DNA from: Tetracentron sinense
Lineage: Eukaryota; Streptophyta; Magnoliopsida; Trochodendrales; Trochodendraceae
DNA: 64,000 nt
Assembly: GCA_015143295.1 (NCBI GenBank)
Contig: CM026560.1
Location: 808,501 to 872,500, forward strand
Direction of reading: 5' to 3'
A model generated the notes under the pieces. That model was not told the origin of the DNA. It ran no database searches and saw nothing but the letters and a program-made list of their open reading frames with translations. A program made the position numbers and the translations under genes. Below are positions 1-12,000 of this stretch, piece by piece (positions within the stretch are counted from its first letter, which is position 1; every line of letters starts with the position of its first letter).

Positions 1-419
1 AAATCAAACAACTGGAAAAATTGTTACAAAAAAAAAAAAAAAATGCAAATTTTTCTTTAAAAACATTGTTCACGCCTCTGTTCACTAACATTGTTCGCGC
101 ACTGCTCATGAACACTGTTCACGAACACTCCATTTGAAAAAAGAAAAATTGTAGGCCTTGTATGCTCAATACCAATTAGGAAATTAAGAATAGTAAACTA
201 GGGGTGGAAGAGAGAAAAAGAAGAGAAGAGGAAGAAGGAAGAGGAATAGGGTATGGAATTAATGTCTCCATCCCTTTAGATCTTCTTTTATATTAATAAT
301 AGAATGAAAGGATATAAGTGTCATTATTTACATAAAAGACAATAGAGACTAAGATATAATAAAATAACTAAACAATAAAACTGTAATGGGCTTATTTAGA
401 TGACCCATTACGATAATCA
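1..419 (-). mobile_element. Ty1/copia 5' end: leader, primer-binding site and 5' LTR (minus strand)
   Basis: Read on the minus strand, 163-174 gives TGGTATTGAGCA, close to the copia primer-binding site for initiator tRNA-Met (usual TGGTATCAGAGC). The bases to its right (about 175-419) are the 5' LTR: a purine-rich stretch, a TATA-like AT-rich core and a TG start near 419 (or 426). The 1-162 segment is untranslated leader, with repeated GTTCACGAAC/GTTCATGAAC words, and the body of the element lies left of the window. The exact right LTR border is uncertain because the other end is not visible. Confidence 0.6.
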
Positions 420-807
420 CCACTACACTAGAAGAAAAATACCCCTTAAATCTATGAAAACTGAGAGACGAAGGTTCGATTATGGACTAGGGAAGGTTTG
501 ATGCACATTAGTTCATCCATCTATGAAAGACGGTTTCCTGGATTTCTCTTATCATTTTTTTAACGTTTAAATAAACTAATAATAAATAAATAAAAATCAT
601 GATATTAACTAATATCAATCATTTAACACAGAATAGACGTTTAACACAGTAAAAGTACGGTAAAAATACGTGTATTGTATGCGTTTAATACAAAATTTGT
701 GTATTAAAAGCGTATTATATGACAATATGATATAATACGTAACACAACAAAAGTACACCATTTTAAATGGCCACCCCCCATAAAAGTATTATACGGGTAT
801 AATACGG

Positions 808-1424
808 GTGTTTGGTAACTATGCTTCTAACTTACAAGTTCTTGACATGGCTGATCATCGAGCGTTGGCCTCCTTATGGGGTTTAGGTATTCAATGGACG
901 CTGCCCCAAGTCCGTTGGGTTACTTGGATCGATAGAGGTGTCGTTCAGCGTAACACCGCTTGGGCTGTCAGAACCAATGGAGTTGGTACAGTGCAATTCT
1001 AAGAGATGAGTTTGGGAAGCCTATTTTTACTTTGGCTGGAGGTCGGATGCATGGATCGGTGATATTTATGGAGGTGCTAGCCATTCAACGTGGTTTGGAG
1101 GAAGCTATTCGTTTAGGGTACAGACGGGTGCAACTGGTTGTGGATTCCTTATGGGCAGTTAAATGCGTCAACAGAACTTATAATTGGCCTTGGGTGATGA
1201 GTTTATATTAGTCACACTCATGGAGAAGCTAATAAAGCTGCGTTTTTCCAAAATTGTGTCGAAATGTAAGTGAAAGATTGGTATGTTTGTCTAATATCCC
1301 CTCTGCTCTTGCTCAAATCTTGTTTAATGATGCAATGGGGACTAGTTACATGCAAATGTAATAGTTGCTTTTTGTTATTGCTCGTCTGGGTCTGCCTAAC
1401 TCCAGCTTTCCCTCCAAAAAAATA
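808..1424 (+). pseudogene. LINE-type RNase H domain relic
   Basis: Two overlapping frames (808-1002 and 960-1211) together resemble the RNase H domain at the 3' end of plant LINE ORF2. Visible parts are RDEFGKPI, then MEVLAIQRGLEEAI (second acidic position) and LVVDSLWAV (third acidic position). A further shifted frame gives HGEANKAA near 1220, as in the HxxREANxAAD end of the domain. The usual first aspartate (xxVDGA) is missing: the sequence reads NTAWAV. The frame breaks at least twice. A short A-run (CCAAAAAAAT) near 1415-1423 may be the LINE 3' end. No reverse transcriptase is attached, so this is a 5'-truncated dead copy. Confidence 0.6.
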
Positions 1425-2210
1425 AGTCTATTGCTCTGTGCATCTGTGCCATACTGGCAGCAGATGCTCTACCGCCAGTTTCAATTTCTGCAATGATTGA
1501 AGCTGGCAGTGGATCATCTACCACCACTACAGGGCACAGAGCACCACACAATCCTCATTTCCAAGCTCCTGTGGGCTAGTGTTCAAGATATTTCACCTAT
1601 TCTTTGGCTTGGTCATCTTCCAGTCATTTACCTTAGTTTGAATAGCCCAAGCATGGGCCAAATCAGCCATGTGTCAGGGACAATATGCTGTTCTGGGCAC
1701 CAAGTATGCTGGTGGCAGATGCTCTATTGCTAGTACCAATTTCAGCAATGACTGAAGCTCGCGATGGACCATCTACCACATCAGACAGAGCACAGAGCAG
1801 TACATCGCCCCCTTTACTAGGCTTTATTTAGGCTTTGTTTTGGGTTGTTTTTCTTTGTTTCCTTGCTTTTAATTCTCTGGAATTTGGGAAAGCCCAGACC
1901 AAGTCCAGAAGGCTCGGACATTAGCAAAAATGCATCGTTTTAAGCACAATCTGCTGTCGGAAAATTCTCTACCGCAAGCAATATTTTCAACTACTCTTAA
2001 AGTTGGCGGTAGACCATCTACCTCCAGCATAGAACCGTGCCTGGAACAGCACTGTCCACCCTCATTTCTGGCCTTCCTTGGGCTACTGTTATGACCATTT
2101 CCTCCGCTCTTTGGACCCCCAGAGGATGATAAAGAAGTTTATATACACAGGTTTTTTTGTAAGGGCTACTATTATGATCATTTCCCCCATTCTTTGATCC
2201 CCCATATGTA
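1400..2210. repeat. Tandem array of ~250-bp units with an internal inverted repeat
   Basis: Three diverged units place the same word, CATCTACC, at about 1515, 1769 and 2014, a period of roughly 245-254 bp. Each unit has a stem-like pair, CTCTACCGCCAG ... CTGGCGGTAGA, around a CAATGATTGAAGC-like centre. Adjacent text such as TTTGTTTTGGGTTGTTTTTCTTTG also recurs. A further short duplication (GGGCTACTRTTATGA...) lies at about 2079-2125 and 2160-2208. No coding sequence was recognised. Confidence 0.5.
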
Positions 2211-3567
2211 TCCGTTCGTATCACTTGGATATGCCGAAAAAATTTAGATACACTGACAAACGCAAGGAAAAACTTGGATACCTTGCATAAAACCTCTTTT
2301 AATATAAATATAAGCTAAAAACAAATACATTTTAGCAACATACATATGAGAGTTAAAAATTTTATTAGTTAAAAAAGGTGGTCATGCTGATAAACAGGTA
2401 TGAAAATATAAACAGTAGTCACTTAGCCAAGTATAAACAATACAATCTAGACATTAAAACCTTACATTCAATCAATTAAATAAGAAAGTATTGAATTATA
2501 ACCATGAAGTGAATTACATACTTCATACAAGCTCAATACCACATTGAGCTTCGTGCTGTCTCGAACGGTGTAGGTTCGAGAACTAAATAAAGTGATACAT
2601 TATAAGTGAGCCAAACATATTAACAATAATGTAACCAATTCATGTGAACGTGGTATGTAGACTGATACATATATATGTACGTCTGGTATAAATCCGAGAG
2701 CTGTGGAATTTGTTCATATCACTCAATGCTTGAGATTGAGCATGTAATGACCCAACACCATTAGAAGCCAATGTGTGAAATAATTTTAGTAGTCTTTTTT
2801 GTTTTAATAATGTTTTGACATACAAAAAATTATGAGCTCTTAAAATTCGAAAAAAGCCTTACAATTTGGAAGTTGAAATTTGGTTCAGATGACTAAAAAT
2901 CGAATCTTTAGCCTTGAATTAGAAATTTGAATTTTGATTCTTTTGGAATTTAAGTTTGGGAGTATTTTTAATGAATATAAATGGGGTACACAACATATGC
3001 TTAGAACTTTTTTGTAAAGCTTGAATATAAGTCTTTTCTGCTGAAATGTTAGATGACTTTTTGACCCTTTAGATGAAAATAATTTTGAGGACTAAAATAT
3101 GAGGCTTTTCTTACCGTACTTCTGGGTTTTAGTAATGTTTTGATATAGTAAAATTTTTGAAAATTTAAGATTTGAGATATACCTTAAGCATTTGAAAGTT
3201 GTAATTTGACCTAATCTATAAAATGCAGATTTTGTTCTTGAACTGGAAAGTTGAATTTTTATTCTTTAAGAAATTTAGATCTAGGATAAATTTTATTGAG
3301 TTCAAATGTGGGTATAACCTTATTTACATATGAATATCTTAAGTAAATAAATTATTTACCGAAATGATATTTTTTGTAAATAAGCTATAAATAACCTTAA
3401 TAGTGTAAATGGAAGGAGAAAGGGGACCGCATCGCCTGTATTGTGCATAGCGGGCCGATACACACAACACGGATCGATATGGTGCCAATATTGGTGATTT
3501 TCTTAATAAAGCGTATCTATTATTGGTTAGGCCAAAACCCGATACGTATCAATATTTTAATCCATGC
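2200..3567 (+). mobile_element. CATGGTTC-type TIR element, copy 1 (diverged)
   Basis: The interior matches copies at 6852 and 18423 over several hundred bases: GATACGC-like start, ACTTGGATACCTTGCATAAAA, then a long AT-rich stretch with ATGAGAGTTAAAAATTTTAT and CTGATAAACAGG. The 3' end (GATACGTATCAATATTTTAATCCATG, ending 3567) matches the GTTTTGAACCATG terminus of the better copies. The 5' terminus is not clear, so the left border is approximate. It interrupts the ~250-bp array, whose next unit resumes at about 3590. No open frame encodes a transposase. Confidence 0.45.
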
Positions 3568-3589
3568 AGAACCAATGCAGAGTCCAGAA

Positions 3590-3850
3590 ACCTTGGACTT
3601 GTACCAGAACAACCTGTATATTTTGAACAGCTTGTATCCTGAAAAAGGCTATGTTGTTGGTAGAGGACCTGCTGCCAGCCCCAGCTTCAGGCAATGTTAG
3701 AGCTGGTGGCAGATCATCTACCGCCATCACAGGACAGTGCATTGCCCCTTGATTTTTGCTCTATTGCATTGTTTTGGGTTTCTTTTTGTTCTTTGTCTTT
3801 TTCTAGACTCTGTCCCACTTACCTTAGTGGTTTTTAACCGTGGGGTTATG
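3590..3850. repeat. Fourth unit of the ~250-bp repeat
   Basis: The segment GCTGGTGGCAGATCATCTACCGCC near 3700 and the following TTGTTTTGGGTTTCTTTTTG match the units at 1400-2060. It lies just beyond the TIR element that ends near 3567, so the array was probably continuous before that insertion. Confidence 0.45.
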
Positions 3851-3899
3851 TTAAGCTTGCCATATTCTATTCTCCATCCTTGCAACAGCCTAAACTGCT

Positions 3900-5120
3900 T
3901 AAACCATTCAAAAAAAAAATAAAAAAAATCAGAAAACAGAAAATTGAAAAATCATATCAAGTTAGCATGCTCTTAGAACTATGTGTGGCTCAATTCTATG
4001 AAGATGGATACATAGGCACCCCCCTCTCGGGTTGAGCTCCCCCTAGGTCAGATTTTTGTTTAGTTTTACTCATTATTATTCCATCTCTCTTCATGTTATA
4101 CTCTGTTTAACATGTTACTTTGGGGTGATTAGCATGATAACTTATGTATCTTGTTGCGAATTTTTTTTTAACAAGATCTTGATTTAGCATGGTTCATTTA
4201 TAGCATTAAAGTTTTCATTTTGGTTTCCTTCGATTTGATTCAGATTTAGAGAGTAGGTAACCATCTCTTGATGAGAGTTTAGGGGTGCCTAACACCTTCC
4301 CCTAATTCAAATGAATCTCTTACCTAGATTAGTTCTCAAATTCTGGACTTGTCTTATCCATTCATTTTAGGGATCCTATTTTCCCATCGAATACAAATAG
4401 GTGGTGAACCTCATTTTTGTAGTTTAATGCTGTAACGTCCAAATTTCATTGCGGTCAAATTGCCTCCACTGTTGTGTGGAGTTTATTATTTTATGTGGGG
4501 GACTATCCTTCCAATCAGAGTAAACCCGGATTGTTAATTACCTTCCCGATTTGGGGAATAACCTCTGATTAAGAAGAAGAATTAAAGAACAAGATATTTA
4601 AATAAAATATTTATTTATTCAAAGGGATTGCCCAAATCCCATGTAGGCGTTACAGGATGTCTCATTGAGGTCTTTGTATCAAGAAAAAGGAAAAAGAAAG
4701 AGAGGTGGCCATATTGAGGGGCTCACATGATGTTCTCTATTGATGTTAGATCTTTCTTCTTCGCCGGTTGTTTGCTTTGTTCCTGCAAAAGAAAAGAAAA
4801 GTTTTCTCTCTCTTCCTCCTCTTTTTGTTGTGTTAAGCTCGTGAGGGTTTCTTGTGAGAAACCCTCATTTTATTTGTTTTGGAGAGTTCTTTTTGGACTC
4901 CCTTTTGACTTCTCCTTTTAGAGGGGTCAAAAAGGTTCTCTTCCTTTAGAGAGAGTCATCTGTCCTTTGACAGTTGGTTTCCCTTATGTTGGAAAAACCT
5001 GGGACGATTAGGAATTCTTTTTCTTGGAGGACTCCAGATTGGTTTCACTTTTCTTGTACTTTTTTGCCTTCTTGTACTTTCTTCTTAATTAATTTATCTC
5101 TTTGATGATTGAGCAATATA
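3900..5120. other. Upstream intron sequence without recognised genes
   Basis: No coding region was recognised. The stretch holds an A-rich run (3905-3960), one minus-oriented copy of the GGTGTTAGGCACC word (about 4288-4300), a possible LTR-like start (TGTAACGTCCAAATTTC near 4432) without a matching end, and a short (TA)n run near 5117-5133. Confidence 0.4.
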
Positions 5121-5129
5121 TATATATAT

Positions 5130-5272
5130 ATAAACAAGCCAAGCTCTTAACGAGCTGAGTAGGAAGGTGTTCGAGCTCAAACGAGCCTAAAAATATGTTC
5201 AAGCTTGTTTGATAAGCCACCCGAGCCGAGCTTTTATTGAGCTCGAGCTTGGACAGCTCGTGCCCACCTCTA
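5130..5272. mobile_element. Truncated hAT-like repeat, one terminus only
   Basis: The segment is rich in GAGCTCGAGC/GCTCGAGCT words and ends GCCCACCTCTA. Its reverse complement, TAGAGGTGGGC, is the kind of terminus seen in plant hAT-type MITEs. The opposite terminus was not found, because the left side runs into an AT repeat, so only one end is supported. Confidence 0.35.
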
Positions 5273-5750
5273 TTGGTATATATCAAGTAAAGTATCGAAC
5301 AATACAGTCGATAAGGCTTGATACACATGATAAAGTGGAAAAAAGGGAGTCTGCATTCAAGTATATCAGTATTACTTAAAACCGATACGTATCGATATTT
5401 TAAATCATTACTCTGAATTCATAGTTGAAGGAAGTGTGTTCAGATCAAAGCCTAACAACACCAAACTAAATTGCTGTTGAAAATAAAAAAAATTAGAATG
5501 TTCCGGTAGAGGTCAGGCCAGGTCACGATAGTAAAGAAAATGTACCCAACGACCGGTCACGATATGAAGTTAAACCTATAATCTGTTGAAATTCAAGTGT
5601 CTTGTATCCTCTAATGCATTTGATGTCTACCAAAACTGCAAAAAATTACTGATCGAACTCACAGTATTGCAATCTTGTTCATATTTGTGTATTAGATAAT
5701 AATCTTCTTGTTGGGATGGCTGGATTGTTAACCATATGAATATCTTTTAG

Positions 5751-6034
5751 GGACCAAACACTTGGAAGATCAGATTTATGCTGAGATAAGAGGACGAATC
5801 AAGGAAGATGATATATCTGCACCTGTACGCAAAGGGCCTTATTACTACTATGAAAGGACATTGGAGGGGAAGGAGTATGTCCAGTACTGTAGGCGCCTCA
5901 TATCCAATGGTGAGGCCCCTCCTTCTGTGTATGACACAATGCCAACTGGACCTGATGCTCCTCGAGAGCATGTTATCCTGGATGAGAATATTAAGGCTCA
6001 AGAGCACGGGTATTATAGCATTAGGGCCTTCGAG
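5751..6034 (+). CDS. Oligopeptidase B-like exon a (first visible)
   Basis: The acceptor TATCTTTTAG ends at 5750. The exon opens with two bases of a split codon and then reads TKHLEDQ. It holds [34 protein letters not shown] and ends IRAFE at a GAG|GTAACT donor (phase 0). These are conserved propeller-entry motifs of oligopeptidase B. The exon begins in mid-codon, so an upstream exon must exist; none was found in 1-5750. Confidence 0.93.
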
Positions 6035-9000
6035 GTAACTGCAGCTAATCTATTTTCTTGGATTCAAACACACTGGTTTCTTTCTTTCCAAATGTTTATT
6101 CCTTTAAACATTTCTTTGGTTCTTTTTTTTTTCAGGTCAGTCCAAATAATAAGTTGGTAGCATATGCGGAAGACACTAAAGGAGATGAGATTTATACTGT
6201 TTATGTCATTGATGCTGAGACTCAAACTCCTGTTGGGAAGCCTATAGTAGGTGCAACATCATACCTTGAATGGGCTGGTGAGGAGGCACTAGTTTACATC
6301 ACAATGGATGAGATTCTTCGGCCAGACAAGGTTGGTTGATGATGTTTCTAGTTGAAATCCCATGTTTAGAAACTGCGCTACCTCTATTTGCCTTGTGACA
6401 AAGTATTCTTTCTTGTCACTTATTTCGCTGTTGATATTTTTCAAATGTAAAATTGTCTTACAAATTTGGTCCGTGCTTCTTTCCTCGATAAACTATTAAC
6501 TGGTTCAGCTATAATTAATTTACGTCCTACATGCTTGAGTTCTAGATACCCATACTATCTCACATCTCCACATCATGATGGTCCTTATAATTTTTCAACA
6601 CTAAAAATATTCAATCGTATGTATCTAATGTGTCCTTATTTATCACTTTCTGTGGTAAATTGCATCATTTGGACACTTTCTTGTTTATTCTAAGTGACTT
6701 GGCTTGTCTTAGGAGCATTATGTCCTTTCCTAGCATCATTAAAAGCTTCATTCTAGCCTTCATGGTGTTCAATGCCATATTCAGCACGTTGAATGATATT
6801 GAGTGCATCTTTTTTCCATCACGAATGATAGGCCCTAGAGTCAAATGGGACAATGATTCAAAATATCGGGATCTGGTGTCATATCGGGTAAGTTCAAAAC
6901 AGGATACCTATCGGCATATCGGATGGATACGACGGAAAAAAACATGGTACGCTGAAAAAAGCTTGGATACGCAAGGAAAAACTTGGATATCTTGCATAAA
7001 AATACAAATATAAGATATAAACAAACTAAATGAAGGCCTTCAATTACATTTATAAACATACATATGAGAGTTAAGAATTTTATAAGTTAAAAAAGGCATG
7101 TGTGCTGATAAACATTGATGAAAATACAAACAATGATCACTTAACGAAGTATAGAAAACACAATCTGAATATTAAAATCTTACATTAGTAAGTATTGACT
7201 TACATTCATAAATCAAATGACTTACATGAAAGAAGCTCAATACTACATTGAGTTTCGTGCCGACTCATACTCTGTGGGCTCAAGAAATGAGTAGAGTGAT
7301 ACATTATAAGTGAGTCAAACATGATGACAATACTGTGGTCAACTCATGAAAGTGTGGTACGTGCCTTGGTACAAATGTACGTACGTCAGCTGCTGACTCG
7401 AGAGTTATCCATAACTATCGCTCAATGACTGAGAGTGAGCTTAATGACTATGAGCTCCTGATAAGTAGGGCTGGGCAGGGGCATCATAACCATAACCATA
7501 ACCAAGGTTCTAAATGTCGATATCGCTCAACATGTCGAGCCGCGGAAAAAAGATATATCGGAGACATATCGTTTATCGAGATTTTTGGAAAAACGTTAAA
7601 AAAAAATGGGGCAAAAATGGAAATTTGCAGTGAAACTTCAGGAAATGTTAAAATAGATGTTAATACACCATTTAGAATAAAAATATTTAAAAAAACAACA
7701 ATGTACATAAGAGATGCAATGAGAAGAAAGCAAAGATGTGTGCTGACGAATGTCGATAATGTCTAATTGATTCATGTTTCATTCATTTTTTCTAACTATA
7801 TTTTTTTAACAGGTTAGAAAATATAATTTTAGTTTTTTTTTACAAATTATAGAGGATTTCCAATGGCTTCTACTGTCTCGATTAATAATATATATATTTT
7901 TAATACTTAAATAATTTGTTTTAGTTTTACTGTTATTAAATAACATATTTAAGTAATATTTAGTTATTTTATATATTATTTTTAGTGAAATAAGTTATAT
8001 TATTTGGTCGATGTTACTATGTATAATATTTAAAATTATTAGTTAATAATAATAATAATAATATAACATTGTTCAAATTCATAACTAAATAAAATATACA
8101 TGAATTTCAAGTATAATCCTTAAAATAGAAAAAAAAAATTTATTTTAAAATTTTTAGTACTTTTTTTGAATTGAGTGTATAATATAAATCAATCTTAATT
8201 TTTAACATATTAATTTTTGTCGTATAATATAATTTTTTATATGTCACATCATTTTTACAAAAAAGCCTTATATTAAAAATTTTAACTTATAATTTTTTTT
8301 AGATCATGTATTAAACCAAAAAAAAAAAAACTTGTAAATTTATAAGTTAAAACTTTAACTTATAAATTTTTGTACTAAAAATAGTATTAGTCTTTTTAAT
8401 TTTAGGTTAAAAGTAAAAGGTTAAGTCCCCAATTTTTAAAGATAGTGAAACTAGCATTACCCTTGTTATGTTAGAATACTTAAAAGGGAAGTATGTTATT
8501 GAGAGTGAAATTAGCATTACTCTTATTAGGTGAAAACAATTAAAAATATAAGTATTTATATGTTTAAAGAGCTGAGTGACATTAGTATTACCATTTTTAG
8601 GTTTAAAAAGGTAAGAGTGACATTAGTATTACCCTTTTAAGGGTTTAAAATTTTAAGACACCAGCAAGCCTTCGATCATATTCACAATGAAAAAAAAAAA
8701 CAGGAGTAGAGCTTCGAATGGAAGAGGGGAAATCGGGAGAGAGGGGTACGACTAGTCGGCGATGACGATGGCAGAGGTATGTACCCACGGTCACAACCCT
8801 CTTCTTCCTTTTTTCTTCTTTACCTTCTACACTTCTCAAAACCTTTTTTTTTTCTTCTACATCAAAAATCTAAAGATTGAAGATCAATTTCTCTATTTTT
8901 TTGGATGGATGCATCATGCATGTACATCTGCAAAAAAAGGAGGAATTTTTTTTTACTTGATTCTCGGGTCTTTGGTATTTTTCGGTGGGTTATCGCCGAT

Positions 9001-12000
9001 ATCGACAATATATCTACGATAACACCCGATACTGTGTAATTTTTATTTTACAGTCTGTAGATGCATCGGTCTTCACCGATACCGAAAAATATCGGCGATA
9101 TATCGCCAATATTTTCAATATTACGAACCTTGACCATAACCATAAGAGGATGACGATGCCTATCATATCCATAGCCTCCAGCTGGATGACTATGCTCATC
9201 AACACTCATCTTCATCACCATCATCGTCATCATGACTATGGGTTTCTCATGAAATCAATACATCTACTCATTTTGGGTTGATTACAACCTATTTTCATGA
9301 ATTTAAAGAAGTAAAATAAAAAATAATAAGATTTTTTACATACGTTCAAAATTTGGGGAAACCTTTCAAATCAAAATTAAACACTGAGATCTTCGTTTTT
9401 CAACCTAAATTCAACAATAGAGTTGTTGTTTAGGCTTATAATTTGATTATGAAAGAAATTTGGGGGGGGGGGGGGGGGGGGGGAGAATAGGGTTTGAAGG
9501 TGTTTTGAAACACTTCAAAATGAAAAAGATATGATATTAAACAAGTATCGACTGATATTGTTTATGTATCGGTCTCTATCAGCCCGTACCGACTGATACA
9601 TGAACAATATCGGTTAGTACCCAAATGGTTTGTTAACACTATCCAAACTATTGTTATCGGCCAATATTACAGGTATCAGTCCGTATCGGACCCCCCCGAT
9701 ATGGCTGATACCCTCTCGATTCGGGGTATTTTTAAAATCCTAACATGCCAGTGTGTCGGTTAGTGCCAAACCCAGTACGTATTGGCCCATATAGGCCAAT
9801 ACACATCGGTGTTTTGAACCATGAATGTGACCTGCATCAAAAAACCGTGTCCAATAGCCTTACCTTCCACAAAAGTCAAAACTGTCTCACCTAGTAAGAA
9901 TAGGATGATCCAGGACTCTCTTAGTTTTTTCAATTGCTCGCCATCAAAGTTAGACCTGAAACCTTTAAAGGAAGAACATTGAGGTACCTGCAGTCTCCTT
10001 TGAGTGTGTAAATTATTATTATTATTTTGAAATCTAGTCATTTTCCTTCCTTTTTGCTATGTTGCTAGGAGAAAAGATTGCTCTGAATTGTTCACCATTA
10101 TCATTATTAGGGTGCACTCTAGGTAGTCCCTTTACCACCATATTGATAGTATCAGCCCCTACCATACAAAGCTGTTCAATTTATGGGCCCTGTCTAGAAG
10201 ATTTCCTAGATAAAAATTCAGCCAATTAGACGACCTTAAATTCCTTTCGGATGGCCAGAATTACAAGGGCATTAGTCTTTGCCAAAAGCTCTATTTATCA
10301 GATGGTTAGGATCATGTGATCAAACTGGTGTTTTGTTTGAGAGGTCTCCTATATGTGGTCCATTGGTTGTACAGTTCAGGTTGGAAGGAATATGATGCCA
10401 CTTGTCTCATATAGACTATGTACTACCACACTTTTTGTGATGCCCCGAACCCGCGCCTTAGGAATCAAGTTCCGAGACGCTTGCCCGTTCGTCATAACCA
10501 CACATGCGGAAGACTTTACCCACAAAAATGCGGAAATTTTCAACTATTCTTATGAGCTTACATAAGCAATAACAGCTGGTCCTCACAATAACCCATCAAA
10601 ACAAATGCGTTACCTCACTGGCTACAGTAGTCTTTACTTTTGGCGCTACAACTGTGCCGGTACACTTTCCAAACTCTACCAAGCATAGCTCCTTACCAAT
10701 CGGCAACCGCTTCAGAATTTGAAGACATAAAATGAGATGAGTGAGCTATAGAGCCTAGCAAAATCCACAATCCATCTAGGCTATTTTCCACCTAGTAACA
10801 ATCATCAATAACGATATAGTATTTCAATACCATTCTCATATTATAATAACCTCCAATTGCCAAGATCACTCAATCACCGTCCATGATTACAAATTACCGT
10901 TCTATTCTTGAGTCCGCAGACTCATTATCCATTTCAAAATCCGTTATCATCGTACAACTCCATCATCTCGGCATCCCATACCACCATGATACTATCGAGA
11001 TCATCCGACATACATCCAATGAAATCGAACCATGAGTCCTTATACCTAGCACAATCTTGAGTCCCTAAACTTAGCACATAATCCACATCTTGTACCATCT
11101 CAAGTTATACCTAAGTACAGTGATCCTTATTCATAAAGCTGTCTTGGGATATACCTATGTACAACAATCCCCATTCCTCAACCTGTCTTGGGACATACCT
11201 AAGTACAACGATTCTCATTCCTCAACCTGTCGTTCAAAGTCTTGTTGGAACACACCAAAGTACAGAGGTCTCCACCCCTCAAGCCAACATTCATTTCTTC
11301 AAACCAACTCTATTGTGACATACCTAGGTACAGCGATCCCCATTCCTCAACCTATCTTGGGACATACTTAAGTACAACGATTCCCATTCCTCAACCTGTC
11401 TTTCAAAGTCTTGTTGGAACACACCGAAGTACAGAGTTCCCCACCCCTCAAAGTATTATTGGAACATACCGAAGTACAAAGGTCCCCACCCCTCAAGCCA
11501 ACATTCATTTCTCCTGACCTAATCAGAGAGAATCATTGAATAACACTCCACCCACTCCTGACGATCAGTCACGCACCTTGCCAAAGAGGAACCATGGATA
11601 TTAATCTACCCCTCCCGATGATTAGTCACGCACCCGCCAAAGAGGAACCATGGATATTAATCTACCCCTCCCGATGATTAGTCACGCACCCGCCAAAGAG
11701 GAACCATGGATATTAATCCACCACTCCCGACGATCAGTCACGCACCTCGCTAAAGAGAATCTCTGGGTAACACTCCATCCACTCCTGACGATCAGTCACA
11801 CACCTCGCCAAAGAGGAGCCATGGATATTAATCCACAACTCCCGACGATTAGTCACGCACTTCGCCAAATAGGAACCATGGTCACGCATCTCGCTAAAGA
11901 AGAACCATGGATATTAATCCACCATAACCCGGGCCTTCACCCGATGACTGTCATAAATAACATCTCTGACATATCACACTCTGTCAGGAATAACATCTTT

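Larger units (their letters stand above)
6852..9823 (+). mobile_element. CATGGTTC-type TIR element, copy 2, with a nested hAT element
   Basis: The left terminus AATGATTCAAAATATCG and right terminus CGGTGTTTTGAACCATG are inverted repeats. Flanks 6844-6851 (AATGGGAC) and 9824-9831 (AATGTGAC) form an 8-bp target-site duplication with one mismatch. Without the nested element (7503-9132 plus its duplication) it is about 1.33 kb, with no transposase frame, so it is non-autonomous, probably of the hAT superfamily by duplication length. The subterminal regions are crowded with GTATCGG/CCGATAC words. Confidence 0.6.

Noticed and set aside
421-800. CACTACACTAGAAG at 421 as a second CACTA terminus with subterminal repeats
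   Set aside because: The word abuts the copia LTR border, which may itself extend to 426 (TGTAGTGG on the minus strand). No opposite end or transposase was found.
1-5750. Missing first exon of the oligopeptidase gene
   Set aside because: No WLRDD-type N-terminal motif was found in any frame, so the exon is taken to lie outside the window.
9760-10041. Minus-strand open frame of 93 codons
   Set aside because: No recognisable domain, partly inside the TIR element, AT-rich with Asn repeats. Treated as chance.
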